Shown here: positions 28,165 to 38,070 of the stretch, one piece after another
Layout: the number at the start of each line of letters is the position of its first letter
Position numbering within the stretch: the first letter of the stretch is position 1
NCBI RefSeq assembly: GCF_017052595.1
Contig: NZ_JAFIDB010000002.1
Span: 62,001 to 126,000, forward strand
Source: Mycoplasma procyoni
GTDB taxonomy: Bacteria > Bacillota_I > Bacilli_A > Mycoplasmatales > Metamycoplasmataceae
Length of the DNA: 64,000 bases
Reading direction: 5' to 3'
Position numbers and translations under genes: made by a program
The notes under the pieces: model-generated
What the model was told of the DNA's origin: nothing
Databases searched by the model: none
Seen by the model: only the letters and a program-made list of their open reading frames with translations

Positions 28165-29551
28165 TTCTACCTTTCATAAATAACTTGTTGATTATTTGCT
28201 TATATTTTATGCTATTGTCACTATTTATAAAAACTAAAAGTTTTTTTAGTGAAAAATCAGCAAAAATCTTGATTTTTTCTCCGGTATTGCTTTCAAAATA
28301 ATAGATTTGGTCTCAGTAATTTAATAATTCAATTTGCTTATCGATTACCTTAAAATCATAGAGTTTGAGTTCTTCAATGAGATCTTCTACTTGTTCTACT
28401 CCATAAACTTCAAAATCAATTATTCCTTTAAAGGAATTCATTTTTTTGAAAATCTCTTTTGTTTTGTCAAAATTTGAGTTTTGAGTCTTTTGATAATTTA
28501 AGAAATTAAGAATTAAAATAACTTTAACAAAGGGATTTTGTTTAACTAAATTGTTTAAATAGCTAAACTCAATTTCTTGATTTTCAAGAAGCTCTATTTG
28601 TTGTTTAAGTACTTTTGAGGAGTTTGACATCTTTTGATTTAGTAAATCAAAATTAAAGATGGAATTGAAGTTGTTGATGATTTTAGTATCTTCTGCTGTT
28701 CTGTAGTTTTTAAAGAAGATTAAAAAGAGAATTTGCTCTTCTAAAGTCATTTTTCTGTATTTTTTATTTTCTTTTATGTAAATGTCAATTTTTTGGCCAT
28801 TTGAATAAATATCAATAATAACATCTGGTTTTTTATAAAAAGAAAATAACTTGAGTTTGAGAGCTTTGTTTTTTGACTTTTTGAAAAAAGGTAAAAAGTA
28901 ATATTTGAAGTCTAAATTACCAATTAGGTGCTTTTGTAATTGATCGATTTTGTAGTTTTGAGACAGAAAACCAACGCTTAAAATTCTGCTTTGATCTTTG
29001 TTGAGATCTAAAGAACCAAAGGTTTTGGAAATAAATTCATTAAAGATGTTTTTGGTGCTTAAAATGGAAATATCGCTTTTGATATTTGAGTTTGAAAAGA
29101 CTTCTTGCTGTAGTTGTTCTGCTTTTTGTTTGAGTAGCTCAAAGTTTGTGGAACTAAATAAATTGAATTTTGAGTTGTAGATTTCTAAAACATATTGATT
29201 TGTGTTTTTGTCTTTGTAGCAATAAAAAGAAATGGCAAATTTAGAGCTTTTAGCTACAAAATCAAAAATTGGTTTTAAAACAAAATCGCTTTCTTTTAAA
29301 GAGAAAACTTTGATGTGGGATTGGTTAAGATTTTGGTTGATGATGTTGATAATTTTTTTAGAAAATTTGTCATTATCATGACAGCTCAGAACTTTAATAA
29401 TTGTTTGATCTTGTGGTTTTGAGAGTTGAGCAATAGCTAAAGCAAGAACTTTAAGATTTCTTTCGCTAAAGATTTCTTCTTTTGCAGATTCTGAAGCGAC
29501 AAATTGGCTTTTTTTAAGGTTTTGTGGGAAAAATGTGTTATTTTCTTTCAT
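28154..29551 (-). CDS. Unrecognised protein, possibly a decayed phosphohexomutase
   Basis: A 465-residue cytoplasmic protein with no signal peptide or membrane segment, rich in Lys, Asn, Phe and Ile. The N-terminal 100 residues (ILxVLSCHDNDKFSKKI, then KPIFDFVAKSSKFAISFYC) are vaguely like domain 1 of phosphomannomutase/phosphoglucomutase, but the catalytic Ser-His loop (TASHNP) is missing. That relation is only a guess. CGGAG lies before the ATG. It overlaps the tpx start and ends inside it, so the two are coupled. Confidence 0.6.
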
Positions 29552-29580
29552 TGTACTCCGTTTTTTGGTGAATTAACATA

Positions 29581-29654
29581 TGGCGGAGGTTAAAGGAATC
29601 GAACCCTTGCGAGCGGGTTTGGAATCCGCTGTACTACCATTATACTAAACCTCC
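29581..29654 (-). tRNA. tRNA-Trp (CCA)
   Basis: The 7-bp acceptor stem GGAGGTT/AACCTCC, D arm, T arm (TTCGATT) and encoded CCA are intact. The anticodon loop TTCCAAA gives anticodon CCA. The anticodon stem GCGGA/CCCGC has an A31-C39 mismatch. This tRNA reads TGG; a separate tRNA-Trp with anticodon TCA, needed for TGA, is not in this window. A Gly (TCC) reading does not fit because the stem would not pair. Confidence 0.8.
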
Positions 29655-29673
29655 ATAACCCAAAAAGGGTTAT
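29655..29673 (-). terminator. Short hairpin between membrane gene and tRNA-Trp
   Basis: ATAACCC-AAAAA-GGGTTAT, a 7-bp stem overlapping the membrane-gene stop. There is no clear T run, so it could equally be a processing signal for the tRNA. Confidence 0.4.
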
Positions 29674-30461
29674 ATTGCTCATCCGTTTTGATAATTTCTT
29701 GCATATTTCTTCTGTAATTTTCATAAAACAGGTGTGAGCGACACTAAAAATAGTGTATAAATAGGAATTGTAATTAATCCCTTAAGAATAATTGGTGTTA
29801 AATAAATGTAGAAATATTTGCTGATTTCTCTGCTTTTATTACTTTTAACACCAATAAAGCGGTTGTAATACTGCACAAAAGCAAAAGGACCTCATAGTCA
29901 TCTTGCAAGCATTATTACAATTAAAATAATTGCAAAAACAAAGGTAATTAGGAAATAAATTTCTTTTTTAGTCTTGATTCAAAGACTAAAAAAGGTACTA
30001 AAGAATGCTAATGATAAAATCATGAATCCTATTAATAATCCTAAAATTACTTCTTTTGTGAAAAAGGATGAAACATCTTTTTCAATACTATCTAATTTAA
30101 TAGTTGATTTTGCATTTGGTTTTGTAATTTCAAGTGCATAAATTGTAATTAATAAACAAAAAACAACAGCAATTGAAATAATAATTATTGTTAAACTCCA
30201 CTCTCGTGGTAGTTTAAAGGTCTGGAATAAGCCTCAAGAAACTAAAACAACAAACACAGGGACAATTGCATATTCAATCATCCAAGTTGCAATTGTTGAG
30301 GTTATTAATAAATTGAGTGTGTCAGCCAGAACTCCTAATAAAGAACCTTTGAAAGGTCCTAAAATTAATCCAAAGATGATGAAAAAAGGAATTTCAAAGC
30401 TGATATTAAGTTTTTTGGTGAGAATGGTTAGTCTTAATAAAAAGGCTAATCCTAAATACAT
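29670..30461 (-). CDS. Multi-pass membrane protein, ECF S-component-like
   Basis: At least 263 residues with about six hydrophobic segments and TGA Trp codons. The N-terminal block with LGPFKGSLLGVLADTLN resembles ECF transporter substrate-binding (S) components such as FolT, which capture vitamins and pair with an EcfAAT module; assignment is by pattern only. The ATG at 30461 has no good ribosome site. The frame stays open upstream with KFTTYDITISAILLG, typical of S-component starts, so translation may begin at a non-ATG codon (for example ATT near 30509). Located between tkt and tRNA-Trp. Confidence 0.6.
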
Positions 30462-30524
30462 TCCTAAAAGGATTGCACTGATTGTAATATCATATGTAGT
30501 AAACTTAAAAATTTTGTTTTTTTG

Positions 30525-30559
30525 AAAATATTCGAAAAACTTATGTTTTCGAATATTTT
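30525..30559. terminator. Long hairpin downstream of tkt
   Basis: An inverted repeat of about 15 bp (AAAATATTCGAAAA... with GTTTTCGAATATTTT) with one bulged A and a 4-base loop. Without a T run on the minus strand, it may be a weak terminator or an RNA element before the membrane gene. Confidence 0.45.
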
Positions 30560-30589
30560 GTTTATTTAAATTGTTATTTGTATTAAAAC

Positions 30590-32452
30590 CTACTTAGCTT
30601 CTAATTTAAAGTGTTTTATTACATATGCTCTTACTGAATCGTAATCTAGTTTAATTTTTTTGTAAACTAATGAACCTGGTGCTGAGTAACCAAAGTCATC
30701 GTGTCCAATGTTGTGACGAGCAACTTTTGCTCATCCAAAAGTTGAAGCAGCTTCAATTGAAATTGCTTTTGAAGGATTTCAAAGAAGTTTTCCGTCTCAG
30801 TTTGAAGCTGAAATTAAGTTAAGGTTGAATTCTTTAGCAACTTTGTATGCATTTGCTAATTCACTTCCTGTTGCAATAAGTGCATATGGTGAATCTGTTT
30901 TTTGTACAAAGTAGCTTCCTTGTTTGAATAGTTCTTTGTTTGTGTTTTCTAATGAAGTAATGTTTTGTCTTGTTAGAACGATTGTGTATGGTTGGTGTTT
31001 TGAGTTAATTGCAAGTTCATATGAAGCAACTACTTCTTTTTCATCAGCTGGTCTTAGAACTTTCATTCCTGGAAGTGAACGTAACATTGCTAATTGTTCA
31101 ATTGGTTGGTGTGTTGGTCCATCTTCTCCAACAAACACTGAATCGTGTGTAAATACATAAGTTACTGGAAGTTTCATTAGTGCTGAAAGTCTCATTGCTG
31201 GTTTTACATAGTCAGCAAATACAAAGAATGTAGAAACAAATGGTTTTAGAACTGAGTGTAGAGCTAATCCGTTTGCAATTGTTCCCATTGCAAATTCTCT
31301 AACTCCAAATAAGATGTTTCTTCCTTTTCTGTTGTCTCTTGAGAAAACTCCGTCTCCTCCACCTGCTTTAGTTGAAGCAACTAAGTCAGCTGAACCTCCG
31401 ATTCATGTTTCAACATTATCGTTTAGGTATTTGATTACAGAACCTGAAGAAGATCTTGTTGCATCATCTTTTTTAAGTTGTAAATCAAGTTTGATTTCTT
31501 TGTTTGCACTGTTTAAGTAAGCTTTTAGAGCATCTGATTCATTAAATGCAGACATAATTTCTTCTGATCTTGCAAATAATGTATCTTTGTAGTATTGACT
31601 AACTTCTTCTGGAACTTCGAAATCTCCGTGTTCTCAGTTTAATTGAAGTTTAACATTTGCAAAGTCATCTCCTAAAGGTGCTCCGTGAACATCACTTGTT
31701 CCTTGTTTTGTTGCACCTTCACCAATAACTGTTTTAACTTCAATAAATGAAGGTCTTTTTGTTTTTTTAGCTCTATCGATTGCTGCAGAAATTCTTTCTA
31801 CATCGTTTTTAGAAACTAATTGGTAATCAAATCCCATAGCTTCCATTTTTAGTCTTAGATCATCTGAGTTTACTTCTGAAACTGGTGTATCTAATTGAAT
31901 ATCGTTTGAGTCGTGTAGAACAATTAGTTTGCTTAATTGTCATTTTCCAGCTAAAGAAAGAGCTTCGTTTGCAACTCCTTCTTGTAGATCTCCATCTCCA
32001 CATAATACATATGTGTAGTGGTTAATTTCTGGGAATTTTGCGTTTAGGTGTGATTCAGCAAGTGCTAAACCAACAGCCATTCCAACTCCTTGTCCTAAAG
32101 GACCTGTAGTCGCTTCAACTCCAACTGTGTGACCAAATTCTGGGTGTCCTGGTGTTAGAGAATCTAGTTGTCTAAAGTTTTCTAGGTCTTGTTGTTTAAT
32201 TAAACCTAAAATTCTTAGTTGTGCATATAAAAGAGCAGATCCGTGTCCTGCTGAAAGAATAAATCTATCTCTGTTGATTCATTCTGGAGCCATTGGGTTG
32301 AACACTAAGTGTCTTGTGAATAGTGTATGCATAATTGTAGAAGCACCTAAAACAATTCCAGGGTGTCCTGAATTAGCTTTGTTAATTGCTGCTACTCCAT
32401 TAACTTTTAAAGTGTTTATGGATAATCTATCTAAATTTTTATCGAATTTCAT
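30590..32452 (-). CDS. tkt: Transketolase
   Basis: A 620-residue thiamine-diphosphate enzyme of the non-oxidative pentose phosphate pathway. ANSGHPG near the N-terminus, GDGDLQEG followed later by DSNDIQLD (ThDP/Mg binding), [10 protein letters not shown] and the pyrimidine-domain [12 protein letters not shown] and [12 protein letters not shown] are present. TGA Trp codons occur throughout. Start at 32452 has AAAGGATATTA. It would link hexose phosphates from the PTS to pentose supply. Confidence 0.96.
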
Positions 32453-32463
32453 ATTAATATCCT

Positions 32464-32775
32464 TTATTTTTTAATTTTGCCTTTGTATTGCAGAGTCATG
32501 TTTTCAGCTTCAACTCCAATTAAGAATTTGATAGCTTCTTTAAGGGAATTTAATAAATTGTTAACTACATCACTAAAATCTTGATTTGTTTCAAAAACAT
32601 AAAAAGCAAGATCTACAGAAACATTTGTGTTTGTGTTGTTTATAACAACTTCGATATCTCCATCAAGTTTAACATCTCTGTTTTTAACAAAAACTGCTTT
32701 GATTGTTTGGGCAAAGGCATTTTTGTGAATTGAGTATACTTGATTTAATCCGTAATTAACAATGACATATTCCAT
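32464..32775 (-). CDS. Asp23/Gls24-like small protein
   Basis: A 103-residue cytoplasmic protein with a beta-alpha pattern (DGDIEVVINNTNTNVSVDLAFYV, then a long helix) like the small Asp23/Gls24-family proteins of mycoplasmas. Function unknown; in other Firmicutes these are membrane-associated stress or fatty-acid related proteins. It begins one base after efp ends, so the two are coupled. Confidence 0.6.
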   Translation of the reverse strand: MEYVIVNYGLNQVYSIHKNAFAQTIKAVFVKNRDVKLDGDIEVVINNTNTNVSVDLAFYVFETNQDFSDVVNNLLNSLKEAIKFLIGVEAENMTLQYKGKIKK

Positions 32776-32776
32776 T

Positions 32777-33340
32777 TTATTTACCAGCTCTTCCTACGTA
32801 TTTTCCTGTTTCACTTGAAACAACGATAATTTCACCTTCTTTGATGAACATTGGTGTTTCAACTTCGAAACCAGTTTCTAATTTAACTTTTTTCTGTGGG
32901 TTTGTAGTTGTGTTTCCTTTAACAGCTTCTGGAGCTTCTACAACTTCTAATTCAACATTGATTGGTAATTCAATGTCTAAAACTTCTGATTCGAATTTTC
33001 TTACGATTACTTTTTGACCATCTTTTAGAAAATTCATTTCTCATTCAACTTTTGAGTTTTCAATTACTATTTGCTCATATGTTGTTTCATCCATTAAAAC
33101 GATTCCTGTACCATCGTTGTATAGATAGTTCATTCCTGTTTTTTCAATGTGAGCTTTTTCAACTTTATCTCCACCTGTGTAAGATTTAATTGTTGTTGAT
33201 CCTGTTCTTAAATTTTTTACTTTTGCTTTTACAGTAGCTTGTCCTCTACCTTGTTTTGAGTGTTGTGATTCAAGCACGATAAATAACTCACCATTTTCTT
33301 GGTACGTTATTCCTGGTTTAAAATCATTAACGTTAAACAT
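32777..33340 (-). CDS. efp: Elongation factor P
   Basis: A 187-residue translation factor that relieves ribosome stalling at polyproline. The N-terminal KOW domain SQHSKQGRGQATVKAKVKNLRTG and the C-terminal OB domain ending in ETGKYVGRAGK match the family. At the loop tip the residue that is usually Lys is Arg (R32, within QGRGQ). An AGGAGG ribosome site precedes the ATG. Polyproline-containing surface proteins in this window could be among its clients, but this is speculation. Confidence 0.97.
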
Positions 33341-33434
33341 TTTTCCTCCTATATTAAAGTAATTTCTTTATTAAATTATATTATCTTTGATGAATTTAAA
33401 TAACAAAAATTTATAAATCTTATATAATTTTTTT

Positions 33435-33803
33435 ATGAATTTTTACCAGTTTGCCCAAGAAACAACAAAACAAGCCTCAAATCCAGCAAATTACACTATT
33501 TTTCCTTATTGATTACAAGTAATTTTAGGAGTTCTTTTTATTTTATTAGGAATTGTTACTTTTTTGCTTTATCCTAAAGCAAAAAGAAAAGCTGAAGAAT
33601 ACAAAAAAGGACAATTAGAAGAATACAAAAAACTTCATAAAATTGCCCCAGCAACTAATGTAAGTTATGAATCAACAAAGATGTATTTACCTGCTTGAGA
33701 AAACTTTAAATTAGGTTTACCTATAATTTTTGGAATTGTATTTATTGTGATTGGGATTTCATTTATATTTGGAAGTTGAATCTTCCCAAATATTCTAAAA
33801 TAA
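33435..33803 (+). CDS. Small two-helix membrane protein
   Basis: A 122-residue protein with two hydrophobic helices (about 29-51 and 93-118) flanking a Lys-rich segment (KAKRKAEEYKKGQLEEYKK). It contains three TGA Trp codons and would be missed under the standard code. Family not recognised. It has its own -10-like TATAAT just upstream and a terminator downstream, and diverges from efp. Confidence 0.7.
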
Positions 33804-33831
33804 AAACACTAGCTAAATTTAGTTAGTGTTT
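33804..33831. terminator. Terminator after small membrane gene
   Basis: AAACACTAGCTAAA/TTTAGTTAGTGTTT, a nearly perfect inverted repeat (one G-T pair), followed by TGTTTTG on the plus strand. It may serve both converging genes. Confidence 0.7.
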
Positions 33832-33885
33832 TGTTTTGCTTTTGGTTTGCCAAAAACTATTGTTTTAGTGCTATTTTAGAAAATT

Positions 33886-34474
33886 TTAATCATTTCTTCA
33901 AGGGTATTTATTTCAAAAAATCTTTGTTTTAAAACTGATGTATTTAGGTCTTTGTACATGTGCACTAAAAACATTTCTAATGTGATAATAGATAAATAGA
34001 AGAGCGTAAATTAATATTCATAATATATTGACAAGTGATAGATAAACTAAATCAGAAGGGTGGTCCGTATAGAGTTGAAAAGTTACATATCCTAACGGAA
34101 CAAGAAGCGAATATAAAAGAACTACTAAAGTAGCTAAAATTATTTTAATTCTTCTTATTTGTTTCTTGCTTCATTGTTTCTCAAAATCTAATTTAACATT
34201 AACTATATAAGAGAAAAATAGTCAATTTTTCTGATCTTTTGGAATTGGTTGTTGGTTTTTGTTAAATAAATAATTAAATTTCAAGGCGTAAAGTATTCTG
34301 AAAAATGCAAAAAGTAGTCAATAAAGACCTGTAAAAAAATAAAAGTTAATTACTAATATCTGCTTGCCTTTGAAAGATCAGTGCAAACAAAAAAGAAATA
34401 AAAGAAATTAACAAAAAAACTAATATGAGTATTTTTGTCACTAAATAAGTTTTATTTTTGTTATCAATATCCAT
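33886..34474 (-). pseudogene. Four-helix membrane protein broken by a frameshift
   Basis: A good ribosome site (AAAGGAG) at 34483-34489 precedes ATG 34474, which opens a 42-residue frame ending at 34346. The neighbouring frame then runs open from about 34410 to a TAA at 33886-33888 with three further hydrophobic helices and TGA Trp codons, but has no ATG. Removing one base from the T6 tract (A6 on plus, 34389-34394) would join them into one protein of about 195 residues with four membrane segments. A sequencing error, a decayed gene or slippage control are all possible. Family not recognised. Confidence 0.55.
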
Positions 34475-34658
34475 TGTTTTTTCTCCTTTGTCAAATTCAT
34501 TTTTTGAAGTTAATCTTTTAATTTTCAGTTCTTCTCTCATTCTATTATAAATATATCTACAATTTAATTATATAACTTTTTAGACTAAAAAATTAAAAAT
34601 AATGAATTTTAGCAACTTCAAAAATTTTTTATAGTATAACTAAACAAAAGCTAATAGA

Positions 34659-34682
34659 AAAGATGCAATTTCTTGCATCTTT
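34659..34682 (-). terminator. Terminator after ptsG
   Basis: A 10-bp perfect stem AAAGATGCAA/TTGCATCTTT with a 4-base loop, then T-rich sequence on the minus strand. Confidence 0.8.
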
Positions 34683-34692
34683 GTCTTTTGTG

Positions 34693-37101
34693 TTATTTTA
34701 CACTGAAAATTTCATCTTTTTCTGTTGCTTTTCCGTATTTGAAATCAAATACTTCGTTTTTAGATGATTCAGACATAACGATGTAAACGATGTCTGTTTT
34801 TTCAATTTCAGGTCTGATGATATTCATATCAACTTGTCCTAATAATTGACCTTGTTTAACTTCATCTCCTTGTTTTACAACGCTTGAGAATCCTTTTCCA
34901 CCTAAATTAACTGTATCAATTCCAACGTGAATCATAATTGCAATTCCGTCTTTTGATTTAATTCCATATGCATGTTTTGTTGGGAATAGAGTTTCTACTA
35001 CTCCATCAAATGGTGCATACAGATCGACGATTTGTGTTGATGGATCAACTTCAATTACAACTCCATCACCAAGCATTTTTTCTGAAAATACTCCATCTTG
35101 AATGCTTGATAATTCTTTAATTGTACCTGAAGCAACTGATCTTAAAGAAATAGATGATGAGTTATTTTGTACTTCTGTGTTCACTTGAGCTTCTTCTTTC
35201 ATTTGTTCTTGAGGTTGCTCATTTGATAAGTCTTCTCCAATGTGAGAACTTAATTTTGAGTTAAGTTGTTCAGCTATTGGTCCAAAAATAGCTTGAACGT
35301 GGTTTTCTCCAACAAAAACAACCCCAACCGCACCTGCAGCTTTTAAGTCATCGACATTAACTAACGTTTTGTCTTTAATGTCGTATCTTAATCTTGAAGC
35401 ACAGTTGTTGAATTTTGAAATGTTGTCTCATCCACCGAAAGCTCTAATAACTGCTTTTTCTTTTTCATTTAAAGAATTTTTGTTTGATTTTGTTTCTTCT
35501 GTATCTTTATTTTTGTAGTCTGCTTTTGTAAATAGTTTTACATTTTTTCCTCTACCTGGAGTTTCTAAGTTTGCTTTTTTGATTACAAAGTAGAATACTA
35601 CAAAGTAAATAGGAGCATAAACAATACCTACGACGATTCATCATCAGAAGTGTGTTCCTTTAACAACAGGAATAATTCCATAGATAATTAAGTCTAGGAT
35701 TCCTCCTGAGAAAGTTTGTCCGATGTGAGCTCCAAGAACGTTCATTAACATAAACGCTAATCCAGCCATAACAGCGTGGAATCCTCAGAACATGTAAGGA
35801 GCTAAGAATAAGAATGTAAATTCGATCGGTTCTGTAACCCCTGTAATAAGAGCTGTAAGAGCTGAAGGCATAACAGCACTTAAAGCAACTTTTCTGTTTT
35901 CTTTAGGTGCTGCAAATACCATAGCTGCTGCAGCTGCTGGTAATCCAAATTGCATAAATGGATATTTACCTTGTAGGAATCTACCAACTTTAAGACCTAA
36001 GTTTGTTTGTAGGAATTCAAATATTGGTAATATACCGTATTTTTCGTCTGTTCCTTTTCAGTAAACATAGTTTTGTGGTAACCCTAAAACAGCTGAAGAG
36101 ATTTTAGAGTCTCCTGCTCATTTTTCAACATCAAGTTTTACTAATGCAGCAAAATCGTGAATTGAAAATGCTTGTGATTGTGTAACTCCAAGAGCTTTGA
36201 AATCAATGTCTTTATAGTCATCTAAGTATTTTCCGTCTGTTAGAGCAGTTTGTAATAAATCATTAACATCCCCTCCAACTGATGTATATCATAGTGGTGA
36301 GTAGAATGCATGGTGAAGTCCAAATGGAATTAGAGATCTTTCAATAAATCCAAAGATTAATGACTCAAATCCATATGGCACATGGTTAAGTGATTTTCCA
36401 AATGCTGTTAGTCCAGCACCGACTCATGGTCAGAATAATAGGAAAACTAATGAAATTGGCACCATAGCTAAAATAGAAACTATTGGTACAAATCTTTTAC
36501 CTCCAAAGAATGAAATCATTTGAGGTAGTTGAATTTTGTAGAATTTATTGTATAGATATGAAACAACAATACCTACGATAATCGCTCCAAAAATTGATGT
36601 TTGCATTGATTTAATTCCAAATGCAAAACCTACAATTTGTTTAGAGGACTCAAGGGTTCTTCCAGCCCCTGCGAATAAAATAGTATAACCTTCAAGTGTT
36701 TTACCATCTGCGGCTTTAACTTCGTCTATAAAAGGAACTTGAAGTCCTAAGAAAACAAAGTAAGCAACCATTGATGAAAACACAGCCGTACCTGCATCAT
36801 TTGTAAAGGCGATAACAAATGCTGCTGTAAATAATATTGGAAGAGCTCCAAAAACTGGGTCTCCTAGGTTTTTAATTAAAAGACCGAATTTTATTAAGCC
36901 TGTTGAATTACCTGCTTGAGATACAATTGTAGAACCGATTCCAAGCATTAATCCAGCAATAGCCATAACAGCAATTGGAAGCATGAAAGCACCAGAAATC
37001 TTAGATAAGATTAATTTTGCTTTACCATTACCACCATTTACTTTTGGCTTGTTCTTTTTAAACTTAAAGAACTCAGTAAATTTCTGTGCGAATTTATGCA
37101 T
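34693..37101 (-). CDS. ptsG: Glucose-type PTS enzyme IICBA
   Basis: An 802-residue membrane transporter that phosphorylates glucose as it enters. Order: EIIC (about residues 30-480), EIIB around 555-625 with the phosphorylated Cys in NNCASRLRYDI, a linker, then EIIA from about 650, with the active-site His in IMIHVGIDTVNLGGKG. The frame is continuous through several TGA Trp codons; parts can look like separate genes under the standard code. The EIIA domain is the only glucose-type EIIA here and may also serve the sucrose EIIBC. A palindrome lies between the promoter and the ATG. Confidence 0.95.
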
Positions 37102-37117
37102 ATTTCCTTTCTTTTTA

Positions 37118-37135
37118 AACTTGTTTCTACAAGTT
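37118..37135. promoter_or_regulatory. Putative GntR operator at ptsG
   Basis: AACTTGT-TTCT-ACAAGTT, perfect 7-bp arms around 4 bases. It is placed between the -10 box and the ribosome site, roughly at +1 to +18, a repressing position. The identical arms recur at 42206-42223. Confidence 0.7.
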
Positions 37136-37142
37136 CTTTAAT

Positions 37143-37148
37143 ATTATA
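37143..37148 (-). promoter_or_regulatory. ptsG promoter -10 box
   Basis: TATAAT on the minus strand, eight bases before the palindrome. Confidence 0.5.
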
Positions 37149-37216
37149 TATTATTTTCGTATATCATAGTAAAAACAATATATAACACTGTGTTTGAATA
37201 CTAATTTTGCTCAAAA

Positions 37217-37876
37217 TTAGTCCAAACTGTGATATTCAATAAATTCTCACTCAAAACTATTTAAATAGTAATTAATAGATATTTCTAGTAATTCATTTTT
37301 GTCTGAATAGGTATAAGAAACTAACTTAATTAAGTGCGAAGCACTAACATGAAAATACTTTTTAATTTCTTCAGAAACCTTAATTAACTTAATTTTCTTT
37401 TTTGCAAATTTAATGTTTATTCCACTTTCTTTAAAAGCGGAATAAACAGAGTCTTCTGCTTTTTCTTGTCCTACTTTGTTGATAATACTTTTTGGCACTT
37501 TTTGGATGGTATAAATAAAGGGTAAGTCTTTATAGTAGCGAATTTTCTTTATTTCATATCATCCGTTTGATTTTAGTTCTTCTGAGAAATCTGCATGAAA
37601 AATTGTTTTGAGGTGCACAGATTGTGCACATTCTCCATAAACTTCTAAAAATGAACCTAATACATTATTAGATTCATTATAAACATATCCCTTTCCTTGA
37701 AAAGGGATTAAGACTCTAGAAGAAACAAGCTGTTTTAGAGCAACTCTCACAGTTGTTCTAGAAACAGCTAAAGTTTTAGATAATTCATTTTCAGAAGGAA
37801 TTAATTTATTAGGTTCAATTTGGCCGCTTTTGATCATTTCTGATAAATAAGAAATGACTTTTTTGATCTTTGACAT
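37217..37876 (-). CDS. GntR/UTRA (HutC-type) transcription regulator
   Basis: A 219-residue DNA-binding protein. The N-terminal winged helix has the GntR signature LIPSENELSKTLAVSRTTVR (residues 25-44), and the rest forms a UTRA effector domain, which in relatives such as TreR binds sugar phosphates. It is the last gene of the sucrose cluster, overlapping the small membrane gene (TAATG), and stands upstream of ptsG. The palindrome found at both operon promoters has the form expected of HutC-type operators, so it is the probable local regulator. An 8-bp hairpin covers its stop codon (37201-37220). Confidence 0.88.
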
Positions 37877-38070
37877 TAGCTTTTTGGCTTTTTAAAAATA
37901 AATCAAAAACTTAAGATTATTAAGGCGAAAATAGAACCGATTGCTAAAGGAATAATAACAAAACTATATCAGTTTTCTTTTAATCCTTCGATACTAAAAC
38001 AAAGAATTATCCCAATAATGATTCCAATCAAAAACACGCTTGGAATCATTATTTTAATTACTTTTTTCAT
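37876..38070 (-). CDS. Small two-helix membrane protein in sucrose operon
   Basis: A 64-residue peptide with two membrane helices (about 4-27 and 33-58) and a TGA Trp codon between them. It overlaps the GH32-PfkB end by 17 bases and the regulator start by 3 bases, so it is coupled in translation to both. I know no family; a PTS accessory or signalling role is possible but only inferred from position. Confidence 0.65.

Noticed and set aside
29581-29654. Reading the tRNA as tRNA-Gly (TCC)
   Set aside because: The D arm looks Gly-like, but shifting the anticodon by one base destroys stem pairing; CCA is central in the loop.
34693-35202. Separate crr (EIIA) gene starting at 35202
   Set aside because: The frame is continuous with the EIIBC part through to 37101, so it is one EIICBA protein.
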